Assembly (NCBI RefSeq): GCF_025979885.1
Contig: NZ_CP110139.1
Span: forward strand, 1,116,001-1,180,000
Direction of reading: 5' to 3'
Length of the DNA stretch: 64,000 bases
Source of the DNA: Hymenobacter sp. YIM 151500-1
GTDB taxonomy: Bacteria > Bacteroidota > Bacteroidia > Cytophagales > Hymenobacteraceae
The notes under the pieces: model-generated
The model's input: the letters and a program-made list of their open reading frames with translations, nothing else
Told to the model about the DNA's origin: nothing
Databases searched by the model: none
Program-made: the position numbers and the translations under genes
In this document: piece by piece, positions 17,305 through 25,812 of the stretch
How the letters are laid out: the number at the start of each line of letters is the position of its first letter
How positions within the stretch are numbered: the first letter of the stretch is position 1

Positions 17305-18816
17305 ATGAAGAAAATTACCAAGCTGCTGGTCGCCAACCGGGGCGAAATTGCCTTGCGCGTGCTGCGCTCGGCCAAGGAAATGGGCCTGCACACCGTGGCC
17401 ATCTACTCAGAAGCCGACCGCAACGCCCTGCACGTGCGCTACGCCGACGAGGCCGTGTGCGTGGGCCCGCCCGCCTCGAAAGACAGCTACCTGCGCGGCG
17501 ACAAAATCCTGGAGGTGTGCCGGCAGCTCGGCGTCGATGCCATCCATCCCGGCTACGGCTTCCTGTCAGAAAACGCCGAGTTTGCCCGCATGGTGCAGGA
17601 GGCGGGGCTGATTTTCGTGGGTCCTTCGCCGGAGGCCATGAACATCATGGGCGACAAGCTGTCGGCCAAGCAGGCCGTGAAAGCCTACAACATCCCGCTG
17701 GTGCCCGGCACCGACGAGGCCATCCAGGATGTGGAAGAAGCCAAGCGCATTGCGGCGGGCGTGGGCTTTCCGGTGCTCATCAAGGCCTCGGCCGGGGGCG
17801 GCGGCAAGGGTATGCGCCTGGTACACTCCGAAGCTGAGTTCGAGGAGCAGATGCAGCTGGCCGTGTCGGAGGCCACGTCGGCGTTTGGCGATGGGGCGGT
17901 ATTTATTGAGAAGTTCGTGACCGGGCCGCGCCACATCGAGATTCAGGTGCTCGGCGACGAGCACGGCAACATTGTGCACTTGTTTGAGCGGGAATGCTCC
18001 ATCCAGCGCCGCCACCAGAAGGTGATTGAAGAGGCCCCCTCGTCGGTGCTGACGCCGGAGCTGCGCGCCGAAATGGGCCGCTGCGCCGTGGACGTGGCCC
18101 GCGCCTGCAACTACACCGGAGCCGGCACCGTGGAGTTTCTGCTGGACGACCAGCGCAACTTCTACTTCCTGGAAATGAACACCCGCCTCCAGGTGGAGCA
18201 CCCCGTCACGGAGCAGATTACGGGCCTCGATCTGGTGAAAGAGCAAATCCGCGTAGCTGAGGGCCACCCCCTGCCCTTCCGCCAGGAAGACCTTACGATT
18301 CAGGGCCACGCCCTGGAGCTGCGCGTGTACGCCGAAGACCCGCAAAACAACTTCCTGCCCGACATCGGCACGCTGACTACTTACGTGCGCCCCCAGGGCC
18401 CCGGCGTGCGGGTGGACGACGGTTTCGAGCAGGGCATGGACATCCCGATTTACTATGACCCCATGATTGCCAAGCTCGTCACCTTCGGGGCCACCCGCCA
18501 GGAGGCCATCGAGCGGATGCTGCGCGCCATCGACGAGTACCAGATTACCGGCATCGAAACCACCCTGGGCTTCGGCCGCTACGTGCTGCAACACCCCGCT
18601 TTCGTGAGCGGCAACTTCGACACCAACTTCATCAAGGACCACTTCACCCCCGAAGCCCTCCGCCCCGCCGCCCCCGACGACTCCACCGCCAAGCTCGCCG
18701 CCGTGCTCACCGCCATGCTCCTCACGGAGAAGAAGCCCAGTTCTACTGCCGCTTCGGCAGATGCGCCGGCCGCTACGGGCTCGGCGTGGAAGCGGAATCG
18801 GTTGGGGGTGCGGTAG
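17305..18816 (+). CDS. accC: Acetyl-CoA carboxylase biotin carboxylase subunit
   Basis: 503-aa biotin carboxylase, which carboxylates biotin on the carrier protein using ATP and bicarbonate for malonyl-CoA synthesis. Order: N-terminal KLLVANRGEIALRVLRSAKEMG, ATP-grasp domain with the glycine-rich loop IKASAGGGGKGMR, HIEIQVLGDEHGN, catalytic EMNTRLQVEHPVTEQITG, then the C-terminal carboxylase domain. ATG at 17305 is chosen because MKKITKLLVANRGEIA is the canonical N-terminus. The last 40 or so residues form an Ala/Ser/Thr-rich tail not usual in AccC. No accB is adjacent. Confidence 0.93.
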   Translation: MKKITKLLVANRGEIALRVLRSAKEMGLHTVAIYSEADRNALHVRYADEAVCVGPPASKDSYLRGDKILEVCRQLGVDAIHPGYGFLSENAEFARMVQEAGLIFVGPSPEAMNIMGDKLSAKQAVKAYNIPLVPGTDEAIQDVEEAKRIAAGVGFPVLIKASAGGGGKGMRLVHSEAEFEEQMQLAVSEATSAFGDGAVFIEKFVTGPRHIEIQVLGDEHGNIVHLFERECSIQRRHQKVIEEAPSSVLTPELRAEMGRCAVDVARACNYTGAGTVEFLLDDQRNFYFLEMNTRLQVEHPVTEQITGLDLVKEQIRVAEGHPLPFRQEDLTIQGHALELRVYAEDPQNNFLPDIGTLTTYVRPQGPGVRVDDGFEQGMDIPIYYDPMIAKLVTFGATRQEAIERMLRAIDEYQITGIETTLGFGRYVLQHPAFVSGNFDTNFIKDHFTPEALRPAAPDDSTAKLAAVLTAMLLTEKKPSSTAASADAPAATGSAWKRNRLGVR

Positions 18817-18910
18817 GGTAACGGGTTAAAAAACGTAGCTCGGTTTTGACTAGCTGGGCTGCGTTGTGAATCTTCACTTTTGACTTGCCTACTTCGCGGG
18901 GAAGTTTACA

Positions 18911-18958
18911 TAATCAAAAGAGCCTCAGCAACATTAATTACTGAAACTCTTTTGATTA
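18911..18958 (-). terminator. 12-bp-stem hairpin at the island's left side
   Basis: TAATCAAAAGAG (18911-18922) and CTCTTTTGATTA (18947-18958) are exact reverse complements, 28 bp after the stop of the 1048-aa gene. It probably terminates that transcript and may also mark the left side of the low-GC island, which starts at about 18840-18900. Confidence 0.6.
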
Positions 18959-18985
18959 AAAGAACATAATAGACAAATTGATTTA

Positions 18986-21900
18986 CTAACTAGACACTTT
19001 TTTTGCCCCACCTTTAATCATCTTGTGCGCTGGATTGACGCTCGATGAATTAATATACTTCACTTTAAGAACTGCACATGCTTGTTGTTTAACTGCAAAA
19101 GGCGTGTTAAAAAGATAAAACTGATTAAATGTTAAGCTTTTCAGCACTTCAAGCGCAAGTGTATTATTTTTTACTTTATCATAAGCTTTAGTCAACACAT
19201 TAACTGGAAATGTATTAGAATGGTCAAAATTCAGCGAAGAGTATACTAGCTGAGTTGCGGGAGATGAATCTACCTCGATCATTTTTTCATAAACTTGAGT
19301 TAATTGCGGTGAGCCTATTGCATTCGAAATTCGTTTCACAATAGCATATGTGTTCATATGAACCACACTGAATAAAGATGCAATTGCCCTTTCTGTAGCA
19401 TCGCGTTGAGTTAGATTAGGACTTTCATTTCGAAAAATCGTAGACATAGTTTCCAGAAAAAACTCTTTATTTGATTCCAATGAGTTCATCAGAGAAGCCA
19501 GTGTTCTAAAGCCAATACCTTTGCATTCATTCACAAGTATGGTTTTAGTCGGACCATCCATTGTACCAACATAGTTCTTCAATAATTGTCCTAGTATTTG
19601 TAACGTTTTCATTGCTACACCTATATTTTTCATATACTCTTCCTGTTCTTTTGTTATAGCTATAGTTTTTCCATCATCTTCCTTGTAGGACAATTCCTCT
19701 ATCGCCTCAACTTCTTCAATATTTCTATCTTTTTGACTGTACTGCATTTCAATTTCATCTAATCTCTTATTCTTAGCATCTCTTGATTCTGTTACATCTC
19801 TATCTTCATAACTCGCCTCAATAAATGTATTCAAATCAGAAAATACGTTAACCTCCGATAGCATGTTTTCACTTTTGACAGATGAAAATACACCTTTAGC
19901 TGCAATTATCATCTGGTCGATTATAAATCTATCTTTTGTCAAGTGAGTCAAAAACAGAAGTATATTGGCACTTTCCTCCTCATGCAACGTAGACGCTAGC
20001 CGTGTAACATCAGCTTTCGCACCATCGTCAGAAAGTCTATCACGCAGGCTTGATGCAATGAAATAATAAAATATGTATGGGTACTTAAATGCATAAAAAT
20101 CACCCCTAACTTCAATAAGGTGAGTTTGGATTAACACTTCAATTATTGACGAATAATTAACAGATATAAAATATTCATCTTCGTATCTTGAGTGGAATTC
20201 ACGTAATTGTCGCTCTGTCAATCCACGCAATTCTTGCTCAAACATAAACTTGGCGAGAAATGTTAAATAGCCATTTTTAACATCAGAGGATACAACATTT
20301 ACTCTTTCTGTTAAAGACTTAATAATAAGCAGCTCATAAAAGTACCCGTATGTACTAGCATTTGTATTTACTTTCTCATTATGCTGCTGCGCAAGTAACA
20401 GTGGTAAAAGCACTACTGGATAAGGGGGTATATAGTTGTTTCCAATTATCGTATCAAGCAACTTTTTGATTTCTTCAACTTTTCGAATAAACTCTCCACT
20501 ATTTTCCTCCAATGTATCATCAAAGCCAATCCATTTTTTCACCAATAATTCTCGACGATAGTGACCAAATGGCTGTATTCTATATTGTTGAAAAGTTTTT
20601 TCTCCTTCAGTTATGAATGCAAAACCTTCACTTGCCATCTCGGACGCATGCAATGCTAAGTCATTCGAAAACAGTATTACATACTGCGCAAATCCAGTCA
20701 TTAGCTCAACAACACTTTTGACGGACCTACCTCCCTTTTTGAATTTTATCTTATCGAAATTATCGATTATAATTATCCTTTTATCCTTATCTAATTGCCG
20801 ATATTCCTCGGCGCTCATACCAGTATATTGCTCGGTAAATTCCGATAATATAAAAGCAATACCTCGCTCATCGCCTGCTATAGTTTTACCACTTCCACCA
20901 TTTAGGTACAGTGGTATTATTCCTTTGTGATAAAACTCCTCAAAATATTGCTTGGCTAAAGTTGTTTTACCAGCATCATCCGTTCCTGATATAATAATTC
21001 TATTAAAATCGACAATTTTATCCAATATTTCTTCTCCTTTAATATAGCGTACAGATTTTTTTCGATAATTATCATCGCGCAAATCAGGGTATACAAATAT
21101 ATCATTACGTCTGAGCAAACCCTTATTGGGATGCCTAACCTGTAATCCAAGGTCAGACAACCATTTGGTCATAGATTCGCTTAACGCAAACTCATTTTTA
21201 CTTCGTATACGATTAGGTCTATAGTCTGACCACACCAAGCTTTGTGTATTGCCATGATAAAGTCCTTCACTCCATCTGAATGGAATAATAGCATTACGCT
21301 TCTTATGTGTGTCTATCAGAATACAATTAAACTCGCTAGTCGTATTATTGTAAGAATCCTGCAATGCTCCTCCTTCAACATATGTATTGTGCTGGTGCCT
21401 ACCGGAAGATGAAACTCGCTGAGTCATATCATGTTCATGTCCAGTTATAATAAGGTCAGACACCTCTTCTATCTTCTTCCTGAACTCTCGTCCATTATCC
21501 GGTGAAAGCCAGTTGTACGGATGGTGAAACATAGAAATTACGAATTCCGAACCAATACTTTGATTTGGAATATAGCTCACTGGATAGTACATCTCGCCTG
21601 GCTTTTCTCGAAGCTCAGAGTTCCAAGCAGTATTATAACATCTAAAAAGTAGTTCCTGGCCTTTTGCGTCGAATTTATATTCCCAATATAGTTTATTAAA
21701 AAAATGAACATTTCTTGAGAAATAAATTTTAAATAGCTCGAAAAAGTTATTTTGCACATTTGTGCAAATATCAATTATCGAATCATCAATAATATTGTTT
21801 ACGCGCATAGACTTAATTATACTCTCACGAGCTAAACCAGGGTTACCAAAATCACAATCATGATTTCCTGGTATCGCGACCATATGAACAGGGACGGCAG

Positions 21901-22132
21901 TACCTAAGTCTTTCTGAAGTACGTGGCGTATATGCTCAAAAAGTTCTAGCGACTCTGCGTATTGCGTTTCACTGCCAGCATATGCTATATCACCTGTGAC
22001 AGCAACAATACACATATCCAATTCAAAAGTCATATTCCGGACTGCTTCCGCAATCTTGGTCCTTCTTGCAAGAACTTTATCTTGTGCTCCCTTTATGTGA
22101 ATGTCGCTGAGTTGGATGAGGAGAAGTTTCAT
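18986..22132 (-). CDS. Calcineurin-like phosphoesterase fused to STAND-like P-loop NTPase
   Basis: 1048-aa, low-GC (roughly 37% by eye) protein. Residues 1-300 form a metallophosphoesterase with all metal-site motifs: SDIH (9-12), GDIAYAG (47-53), GNHD (89-92), HH (203-204), GHEHD (231-235). Residues about 365-600 are a P-loop NTPase: Walker A GTDDAGKT (383-390) and Walker B RIIIIDNFD (452-460). The rest is helical with a charged region near 790-830 and a segment MKTLQILGQLLKNYVGTM found in some STAND proteins. Effector-NTPase-sensor order is the layout of STAND immune proteins, so an anti-phage role is inferred. The gene stands alone on an island that interrupts a PIN toxin gene. A helicase or NACHT subtype cannot be assigned. 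Confidence 0.8.
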   Translation of the reverse strand: MKLLLIQLSDIHIKGAQDKVLARRTKIAEAVRNMTFELDMCIVAVTGDIAYAGSETQYAESLELFEHIRHVLQKDLGTAVPVHMVAIPGNHDCDFGNPGLARESIIKSMRVNNIIDDSIIDICTNVQNNFFELFKIYFSRNVHFFNKLYWEYKFDAKGQELLFRCYNTAWNSELREKPGEMYYPVSYIPNQSIGSEFVISMFHHPYNWLSPDNGREFRKKIEEVSDLIITGHEHDMTQRVSSSGRHQHNTYVEGGALQDSYNNTTSEFNCILIDTHKKRNAIIPFRWSEGLYHGNTQSLVWSDYRPNRIRSKNEFALSESMTKWLSDLGLQVRHPNKGLLRRNDIFVYPDLRDDNYRKKSVRYIKGEEILDKIVDFNRIIISGTDDAGKTTLAKQYFEEFYHKGIIPLYLNGGSGKTIAGDERGIAFILSEFTEQYTGMSAEEYRQLDKDKRIIIIDNFDKIKFKKGGRSVKSVVELMTGFAQYVILFSNDLALHASEMASEGFAFITEGEKTFQQYRIQPFGHYRRELLVKKWIGFDDTLEENSGEFIRKVEEIKKLLDTIIGNNYIPPYPVVLLPLLLAQQHNEKVNTNASTYGYFYELLIIKSLTERVNVVSSDVKNGYLTFLAKFMFEQELRGLTERQLREFHSRYEDEYFISVNYSSIIEVLIQTHLIEVRGDFYAFKYPYIFYYFIASSLRDRLSDDGAKADVTRLASTLHEEESANILLFLTHLTKDRFIIDQMIIAAKGVFSSVKSENMLSEVNVFSDLNTFIEASYEDRDVTESRDAKNKRLDEIEMQYSQKDRNIEEVEAIEELSYKEDDGKTIAITKEQEEYMKNIGVAMKTLQILGQLLKNYVGTMDGPTKTILVNECKGIGFRTLASLMNSLESNKEFFLETMSTIFRNESPNLTQRDATERAIASLFSVVHMNTYAIVKRISNAIGSPQLTQVYEKMIEVDSSPATQLVYSSLNFDHSNTFPVNVLTKAYDKVKNNTLALEVLKSLTFNQFYLFNTPFAVKQQACAVLKVKYINSSSVNPAHKMIKGGAKKVSS

Positions 22133-22301
22133 GTACTGATGTCAATGATTGTGTACTGTTTCTTATTGAGCTGCTGGTGGTTAAATATTAACATCAAATA
22201 AACAAAAATAATATATAATATATAATTTTTGCTTATCGAATACTAGAATGCATAATACAACAAAAAAATCTGTTTATAAATAGGCTTTTTTTATATAACA
22301 T

Positions 22302-22421
22302 CTAAAGCGTATGCTCTACAAAGCCGTATACACATCTAATTACAATTGGCAACACGGCCCGCGCCGGCAGCGCCTCGCCACGCCGAATGTGTTGAAGCAC
22401 CAGGTTGGTATCAAAGACCAT
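22302..22421 (-). pseudogene. Truncated PIN-domain (VapC-like) toxin remnant
   Basis: The 39-codon frame starting at ATG 22421 reads MVFDTNLVLQHIRRGEALP then ARAVLPIV, an intact PIN N-terminus with the catalytic Asp4 in FDTN, before changing to unrelated IRCVYGFVEHTL and a TAG stop at 22302. The start overlaps the upstream antitoxin-like gene by 11 bp, as in functional vapBC pairs. The rest of the PIN domain is missing and I did not find it at the other side of the low-GC island. The break is near 22340, where base composition also changes. Confidence 0.8.
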
Positions 22422-22629
22422 CTGCTTCCCGCTCGTCCTGCGTCAACTGGTCCATGCGCTGCTGCTCCTCCGGCGTGAATCCGAGGTCAGGAATGGCAAA
22501 CGGGGTTTGAGGAGCCACTTCCGCCATAAACCGCTCTACCCCCCACCGTTTGATGTCTTCGGGACGAAATGTACTGACGCGGCCCAACTGCAGAGATGGT
22601 AACGCTTCAGGGATTTGCGGATTCAGCAT
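22411..22629 (-). CDS. Orphan VapB-like antitoxin
   Basis: 72-aa protein from ATG 22629 (MLNPQIPEALPSLQLGRVS...), acidic C-terminus (QQRMDQLTQDEREADGL). It overlaps the PIN-toxin remnant by 11 bp, so it is the likely cognate antitoxin of that module. Its own family is not recognised; the role is inferred from gene order and size. With the toxin destroyed it may be a relic or act as a stand-alone regulator. The frame can also be read from 22668, but those residues are not convincing. Confidence 0.6.
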   Translation of the reverse strand: MLNPQIPEALPSLQLGRVSTFRPEDIKRWGVERFMAEVAPQTPFAIPDLGFTPEEQQRMDQLTQDEREADGL

Positions 22630-22749
22630 ATAGATGTTGTTACAAGCGGACAAATGGATTAGCAACACAATGTAGTCACAAATAAGTCTTCCCTATGCTT
22701 GATCCATATCACGTAGGAGCAGCGTCGCGCAACGTGTATATGTGTTCTA

Positions 22750-23427
22750 CTAAGCTGCCACTGGCTCCATGGAACGGGGTACAGCAACTTCCTCCTTCTT
22801 TCCCAGCCACTTCCGTAGCACCAGGTGCGTGGGCAGGTACGCTACCACGAACAATGCCGCCATCCAGGCTACCAGGTACACCGGGGCGGGCAGCCAGGTT
22901 TGGGGGTGGGCGTCGTCGAAGCCGAAGACGTAGTTGATGTTGACGGGGATTTTGGGGTCGGGCATGACGGCGCCGGCGGGCGGCAGCAGGAAGTAGGCTA
23001 CCAGGCACAGTCCCCAGGCCAGGCCGGTCCAGGCCCAGAGGGCGCGCCGGTCGTAGCCGAGGCGGCGCACCAGATACACCAGCAGGAACGGCAGCCAACC
23101 GTGGAAAAACGACAGGCCCCGCAGAAACAAGGAGCGGTTCGCATCGAACATGTAGGACGTCATGCCCAGCAGACGCACCCCGCACAACTCGCCCAGGAAA
23201 TCGGCGCACCACAGGATTTGGGGCAGCAGGATGCCCACGGCGGCCATGGAAGCGGGCAGGCGCCGCTCGGTCCAGATGCTGATGAGGCAGAGCAGCAGGG
23301 CCACGTCGCAAAAGTACAGGAAGTTGGTAGGGCCATAATTGACCCAGTACACCGGCACCATGACGGCCAGGAAAGCGGTGAAAAGTAATTTTAGGCTGAG
23401 AGGAAGGCGGGGCTGCGTAGTGTGCAT
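22750..23427 (-). CDS. Multi-pass membrane protein of unknown function
   Basis: 225-aa protein with about six hydrophobic segments (for example LKLLFTAFLAVMVPVYWV, FLYFCDVALLLCLISIW, FHGWLPFLLVYLV, LAWGLCLVAYFLLPPAGAV) and conserved-looking polar loops such as CDVALL and NYVFGFDD. Similar integral membrane proteins occur in Bacteroidota and myxobacteria, with no known activity. Short cytoplasmic ends contain Lys/Arg, as expected for an inner-membrane protein. It stands alone, with no close co-directional partner. Confidence 0.7.
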   Translation of the reverse strand: MHTTQPRLPLSLKLLFTAFLAVMVPVYWVNYGPTNFLYFCDVALLLCLISIWTERRLPASMAAVGILLPQILWCADFLGELCGVRLLGMTSYMFDANRSLFLRGLSFFHGWLPFLLVYLVRRLGYDRRALWAWTGLAWGLCLVAYFLLPPAGAVMPDPKIPVNINYVFGFDDAHPQTWLPAPVYLVAWMAALFVVAYLPTHLVLRKWLGKKEEVAVPRSMEPVAA

Positions 23428-23664
23428 AAGGCGAAAAGCAGGAGGTGAATTCGTGAACTGCGGCCGGAAGTAGCAGAAAGGGTTTCACCTGCCCAGCTCA
23501 AGATTTCACCTCATCAGACTTTTCAGCACACTAGCTTTCAGCCCTATATTGGGCGTAAATTGGTTTACCTGCTTTGTAAATAGACTTTTTACGGGGCTTG
23601 TATTGCTTACTCATTTAAAGAGAAGCATGACGGTCATAGGCCCCGCTATTCCCCCGTCACCAAT

Positions 23665-23693
23665 AAAAAAGCCCGGCCTGCTGAGCTGGGCTT
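23665..23693 (-). terminator. Terminator of bshB1
   Basis: On the minus strand, AAGCCCAGCTCAGCAGGCCGGGCTT forms an imperfect hairpin running into a U-tract (A-run 23665-23670 on plus). It lies 23 bp after the bshB1 stop. Confidence 0.75.
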
Positions 23694-23715
23694 CTATTTT
23701 CACTGCGCAAATTGC

Positions 23716-24435
23716 CTACAGCAGCTCCGTCACTTCACGCACGCCCAGGGGACGCTGGCGGGTGAAGCCCTCCCCGAATTCTACGCCAATCAGGTGGCCG
23801 AACTCTCTAGCCCGCGCTTCCATAAACTTGCTGAACTCAGGGCTCGACAGGTAGGTGGTGGGCTCGGTGCTTTCGGGGTCGTAGAACTGCGTTTTGTAAG
23901 CCCGAATGGCCTCCCACTTCTTGAGCCAGTGGGCGGTAATATCCACCACAAAGTCGGCGGGCAGCTGGCGGTCCTGGATGTAGTGGTATACCGCGCGGGG
24001 GCGCCAGGGCTCCTGCGGCTGGCCGTCGTGCCCGTGGGTTTCAATCCGGCGCAGGCCGCTCAGAAAGCAGGCGTCGGTGGCAAGCTGGGCGCCGCGGCCG
24101 TGGTCGGGGTGGCGGTCAGCGGTGGCGTTGCACAGCACCACGTCGGGCTGGTAGCGGCGCAGGGCGGTAATCAGGGGCAGCTGGTGCTCCCGGTCGTTGC
24201 GGAAGAAACCATCGGGCAGGCCCAGGTTTTCGCGGGCACTCAGGCCCAGAATGCGGCTGGCAGCCTCGGCTTCCTGGGCGCGGGTTTCCGCAGTGCCGCG
24301 GGTGCCCAGCTCACCCCGCGTAAAATCCACGATGCCAATCCGCTTGCCGGCCGCCGCCGCCGCCAGCAGGGTGCCGGCACACGACATTTCCACGTCATCG
24401 GGGTGGGCCCCGAGGGCCAGAATGTCAAGTTTCAT
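23716..24435 (-). CDS. bshB1: Bacillithiol biosynthesis deacetylase BshB1
   Basis: 239-aa zinc-dependent LmbE/PIG-L deacetylase that removes the acetyl group from GlcNAc-malate, the second step of bacillithiol synthesis. Zinc/catalytic motifs: AHPDD (10-14) and the HPDH motif in TADRHPDHGRG; the BshB1-type tail LIGVEFGEGF and TYLSSPEFSKFMEAR are also present. Length matches the family. It starts with ATG at 24435 beside a periodic inverted repeat. Bacillithiol is the low-molecular-weight thiol of many Bacteroidota. Confidence 0.93.
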   Translation of the reverse strand: MKLDILALGAHPDDVEMSCAGTLLAAAAAGKRIGIVDFTRGELGTRGTAETRAQEAEAASRILGLSARENLGLPDGFFRNDREHQLPLITALRRYQPDVVLCNATADRHPDHGRGAQLATDACFLSGLRRIETHGHDGQPQEPWRPRAVYHYIQDRQLPADFVVDITAHWLKKWEAIRAYKTQFYDPESTEPTTYLSSPEFSKFMEARAREFGHLIGVEFGEGFTRQRPLGVREVTELL

Positions 24436-24438
24436 TTT

Positions 24439-24538
24439 GTAGGGGCTTGGGGACTTAGGGGCTCGGGGACTTAGGGTTTGCTGAATGCCACTTGCACGTC
24501 AACCAAGCCCCTAAGTCCCCAAGCCCCTAAGTCCCTAC
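24439..24538. repeat. Periodic-arm inverted repeat (GGGGACTTAGGGGCTT units)
   Basis: Left arm 24439-24479 alternates GGGGCTT and GGGGACTTA; right arm 24500-24538 has the complementary AAGCCCCTAAGTCCCC units. A loop of about 25 nt separates them. The right arm includes the TAG stop (24537-24535) of the M23 peptidase gene and the left arm touches the bshB1 start. The same unit recurs at 3934, 37787 and 37990. Confidence 0.85.
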
Positions 24539-25677
24539 TTTATTCTCAACGTGCGGCCGGGGCGCAGGGTACCGACGCTGCCATTCAGGCGGCGCAGCTG
24601 CGCCTGCGACACGCCATACTTATCGGCAATTTCCGACAGCGTGTCGCCCGGACGGATGCGGTGCGTGACCGTGCGCCGCGCCTGGGTGGGCTTGCCGCTG
24701 CTGCGGCTACTACTGCCGCTACCCGCGCCCGGTACGCTGCCGCCCCGGTAGCGCAGGGCCTTGCTGTAGTAGGCAAACAGAGCCGCCGTAACCTGGAAGT
24801 TGTCCTGGATAAGCTTGTAATCCGGGAAGTCGTACATCTTTTCCGGGTCGATGGGGTTGCCTTCGTAGCGCACCTCAAAGTGCAGGTGGGAGCCGGTGCT
24901 GCGGCCCGTGCTGCCGCCGTACCCAATCAGCTGCCCGGCTTTCACGAAGGTGCCCGGCGTCACCAGCGACTTCTGCAAGTGGCCGTACAGGGTCTCAATG
25001 CCGTTATAATGACGCACGAGGATGTAGTTGCCGTAGCCGGAGCCGTCCCACTTGGTTATGCGCACCACCCCGTCAAACGCCGCTTTCACCGAGTCGCCGG
25101 TGTTCAGGTCCAGGTCTACGCCGTAGTGCCAGCGGTAGCCGCGGAAGCCGAAGTCCGAGGTCAGGGGCGTGCTGTTCAGGGGCATCTTGGCGTAGCGCTG
25201 GCGCTCCGGCTCCGTGAGGCGCAGGTTCAGCGTGTCCTTGATGCGGCGGCCATCCACGCGGTAGGGGTTGATGTTGTGCGTGTCCCAGATGGCGTAGTAG
25301 CCGGCCACCTGTATCCACGACGAATCAATCTGCACCTCTTCCTTGACTTCCACAATTTCCTGCCCGCCCTCGTTGAGCGACGACGTATCCTCGCTCACGA
25401 TGGACAGCTTTTTGGCCGGGTTGAAGAAGATGGACTTGGCCGCGTCCGAGCTTTCGTCGGGCAGCTCCTCCGTCTCAATCAGGATGGTGGTATCGGGCCG
25501 CACGTAGCGGATGGTCGGGGATTTGATGCGAAAGAAGTCCTTCCGCTTGCCGGCCGAACCCGCTTTGGCTTTTGGCTCGGGCACTTTGCGGCGCTGGGCC
25601 CGCAGCTGGCCGGGCAAGCCTACAAACAGCCCGATCAGTAGCAGCGGCAGCAGCCAGTGTCTTACAAAATATAGCAA
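24535..25677 (-). CDS. M23-family peptidase with C-terminal LysM
   Basis: 380-aa exported peptidoglycan endopeptidase homologue. Signal/anchor: LYFVRHWLLPLLLIGLFVG. Lysostaphin-type M23 domain around 190-310 with HYGVDLDLNTGD, GRSTGSHLHFEVR (catalytic HxH) and the conserved GYGNYILVRH. A LysM (about 335-380, HRIRPGDTLSEIADKYGVS) binds glycan. The start is set at TTG 25677; the frame stays open to 25737, but that stretch only translates a simple GAGTGAATGA-type repeat. Expected role: cell-wall remodelling or division. Confidence 0.85.
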   Translation of the reverse strand: MLYFVRHWLLPLLLIGLFVGLPGQLRAQRRKVPEPKAKAGSAGKRKDFFRIKSPTIRYVRPDTTILIETEELPDESSDAAKSIFFNPAKKLSIVSEDTSSLNEGGQEIVEVKEEVQIDSSWIQVAGYYAIWDTHNINPYRVDGRRIKDTLNLRLTEPERQRYAKMPLNSTPLTSDFGFRGYRWHYGVDLDLNTGDSVKAAFDGVVRITKWDGSGYGNYILVRHYNGIETLYGHLQKSLVTPGTFVKAGQLIGYGGSTGRSTGSHLHFEVRYEGNPIDPEKMYDFPDYKLIQDNFQVTAALFAYYSKALRYRGGSVPGAGSGSSSRSSGKPTQARRTVTHRIRPGDTLSEIADKYGVSQAQLRRLNGSVGTLRPGRTLRIK

Positions 25678-25680
25678 AGG

Positions 25681-25812
25681 CGAAGAGTTAATGAGTGAAT
25701 GAGCGAGTGAGCGAATGAGTGAAGGAAGAACGGGCAACCTGAACGTACCAACCCACTATCAAAGTGCAGTACCAACTTGCCTACTCACTCATTCACTCAT
25801 CCACTCACTCAC
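25681..25812. repeat. Periodic-arm inverted repeat (GAGTGAATGAGC units)
   Basis: Left arm about 25685-25725 is made of GAGTGAATGAGCGAGTGAG-like 4-mer steps; right arm 25782-25812 is ACTCACTCATTCACTCATCC. They are complementary in register. The right arm ends directly at the trxB stop codon (25813-25815), and the left arm begins at the 5' end of the M23 gene. Confidence 0.85.

Noticed and set aside
18817..18985. C-terminal half of the disrupted PIN toxin
   Set aside because: All minus-strand frames were read; none shows the conserved PIN C-terminal Asp motifs, so the rest was probably deleted.
18986..22132. Helicase or restriction enzyme in the low-GC island
   Set aside because: No helicase motifs, methylase or specificity domain visible; the motifs fit a phosphoesterase and a STAND-like P-loop NTPase only.
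25678..25737. N-terminal extension of the M23 peptidase
   Set aside because: The codons only translate the GAGTGAATGA simple repeat, and a signal peptide starts at TTG 25677.
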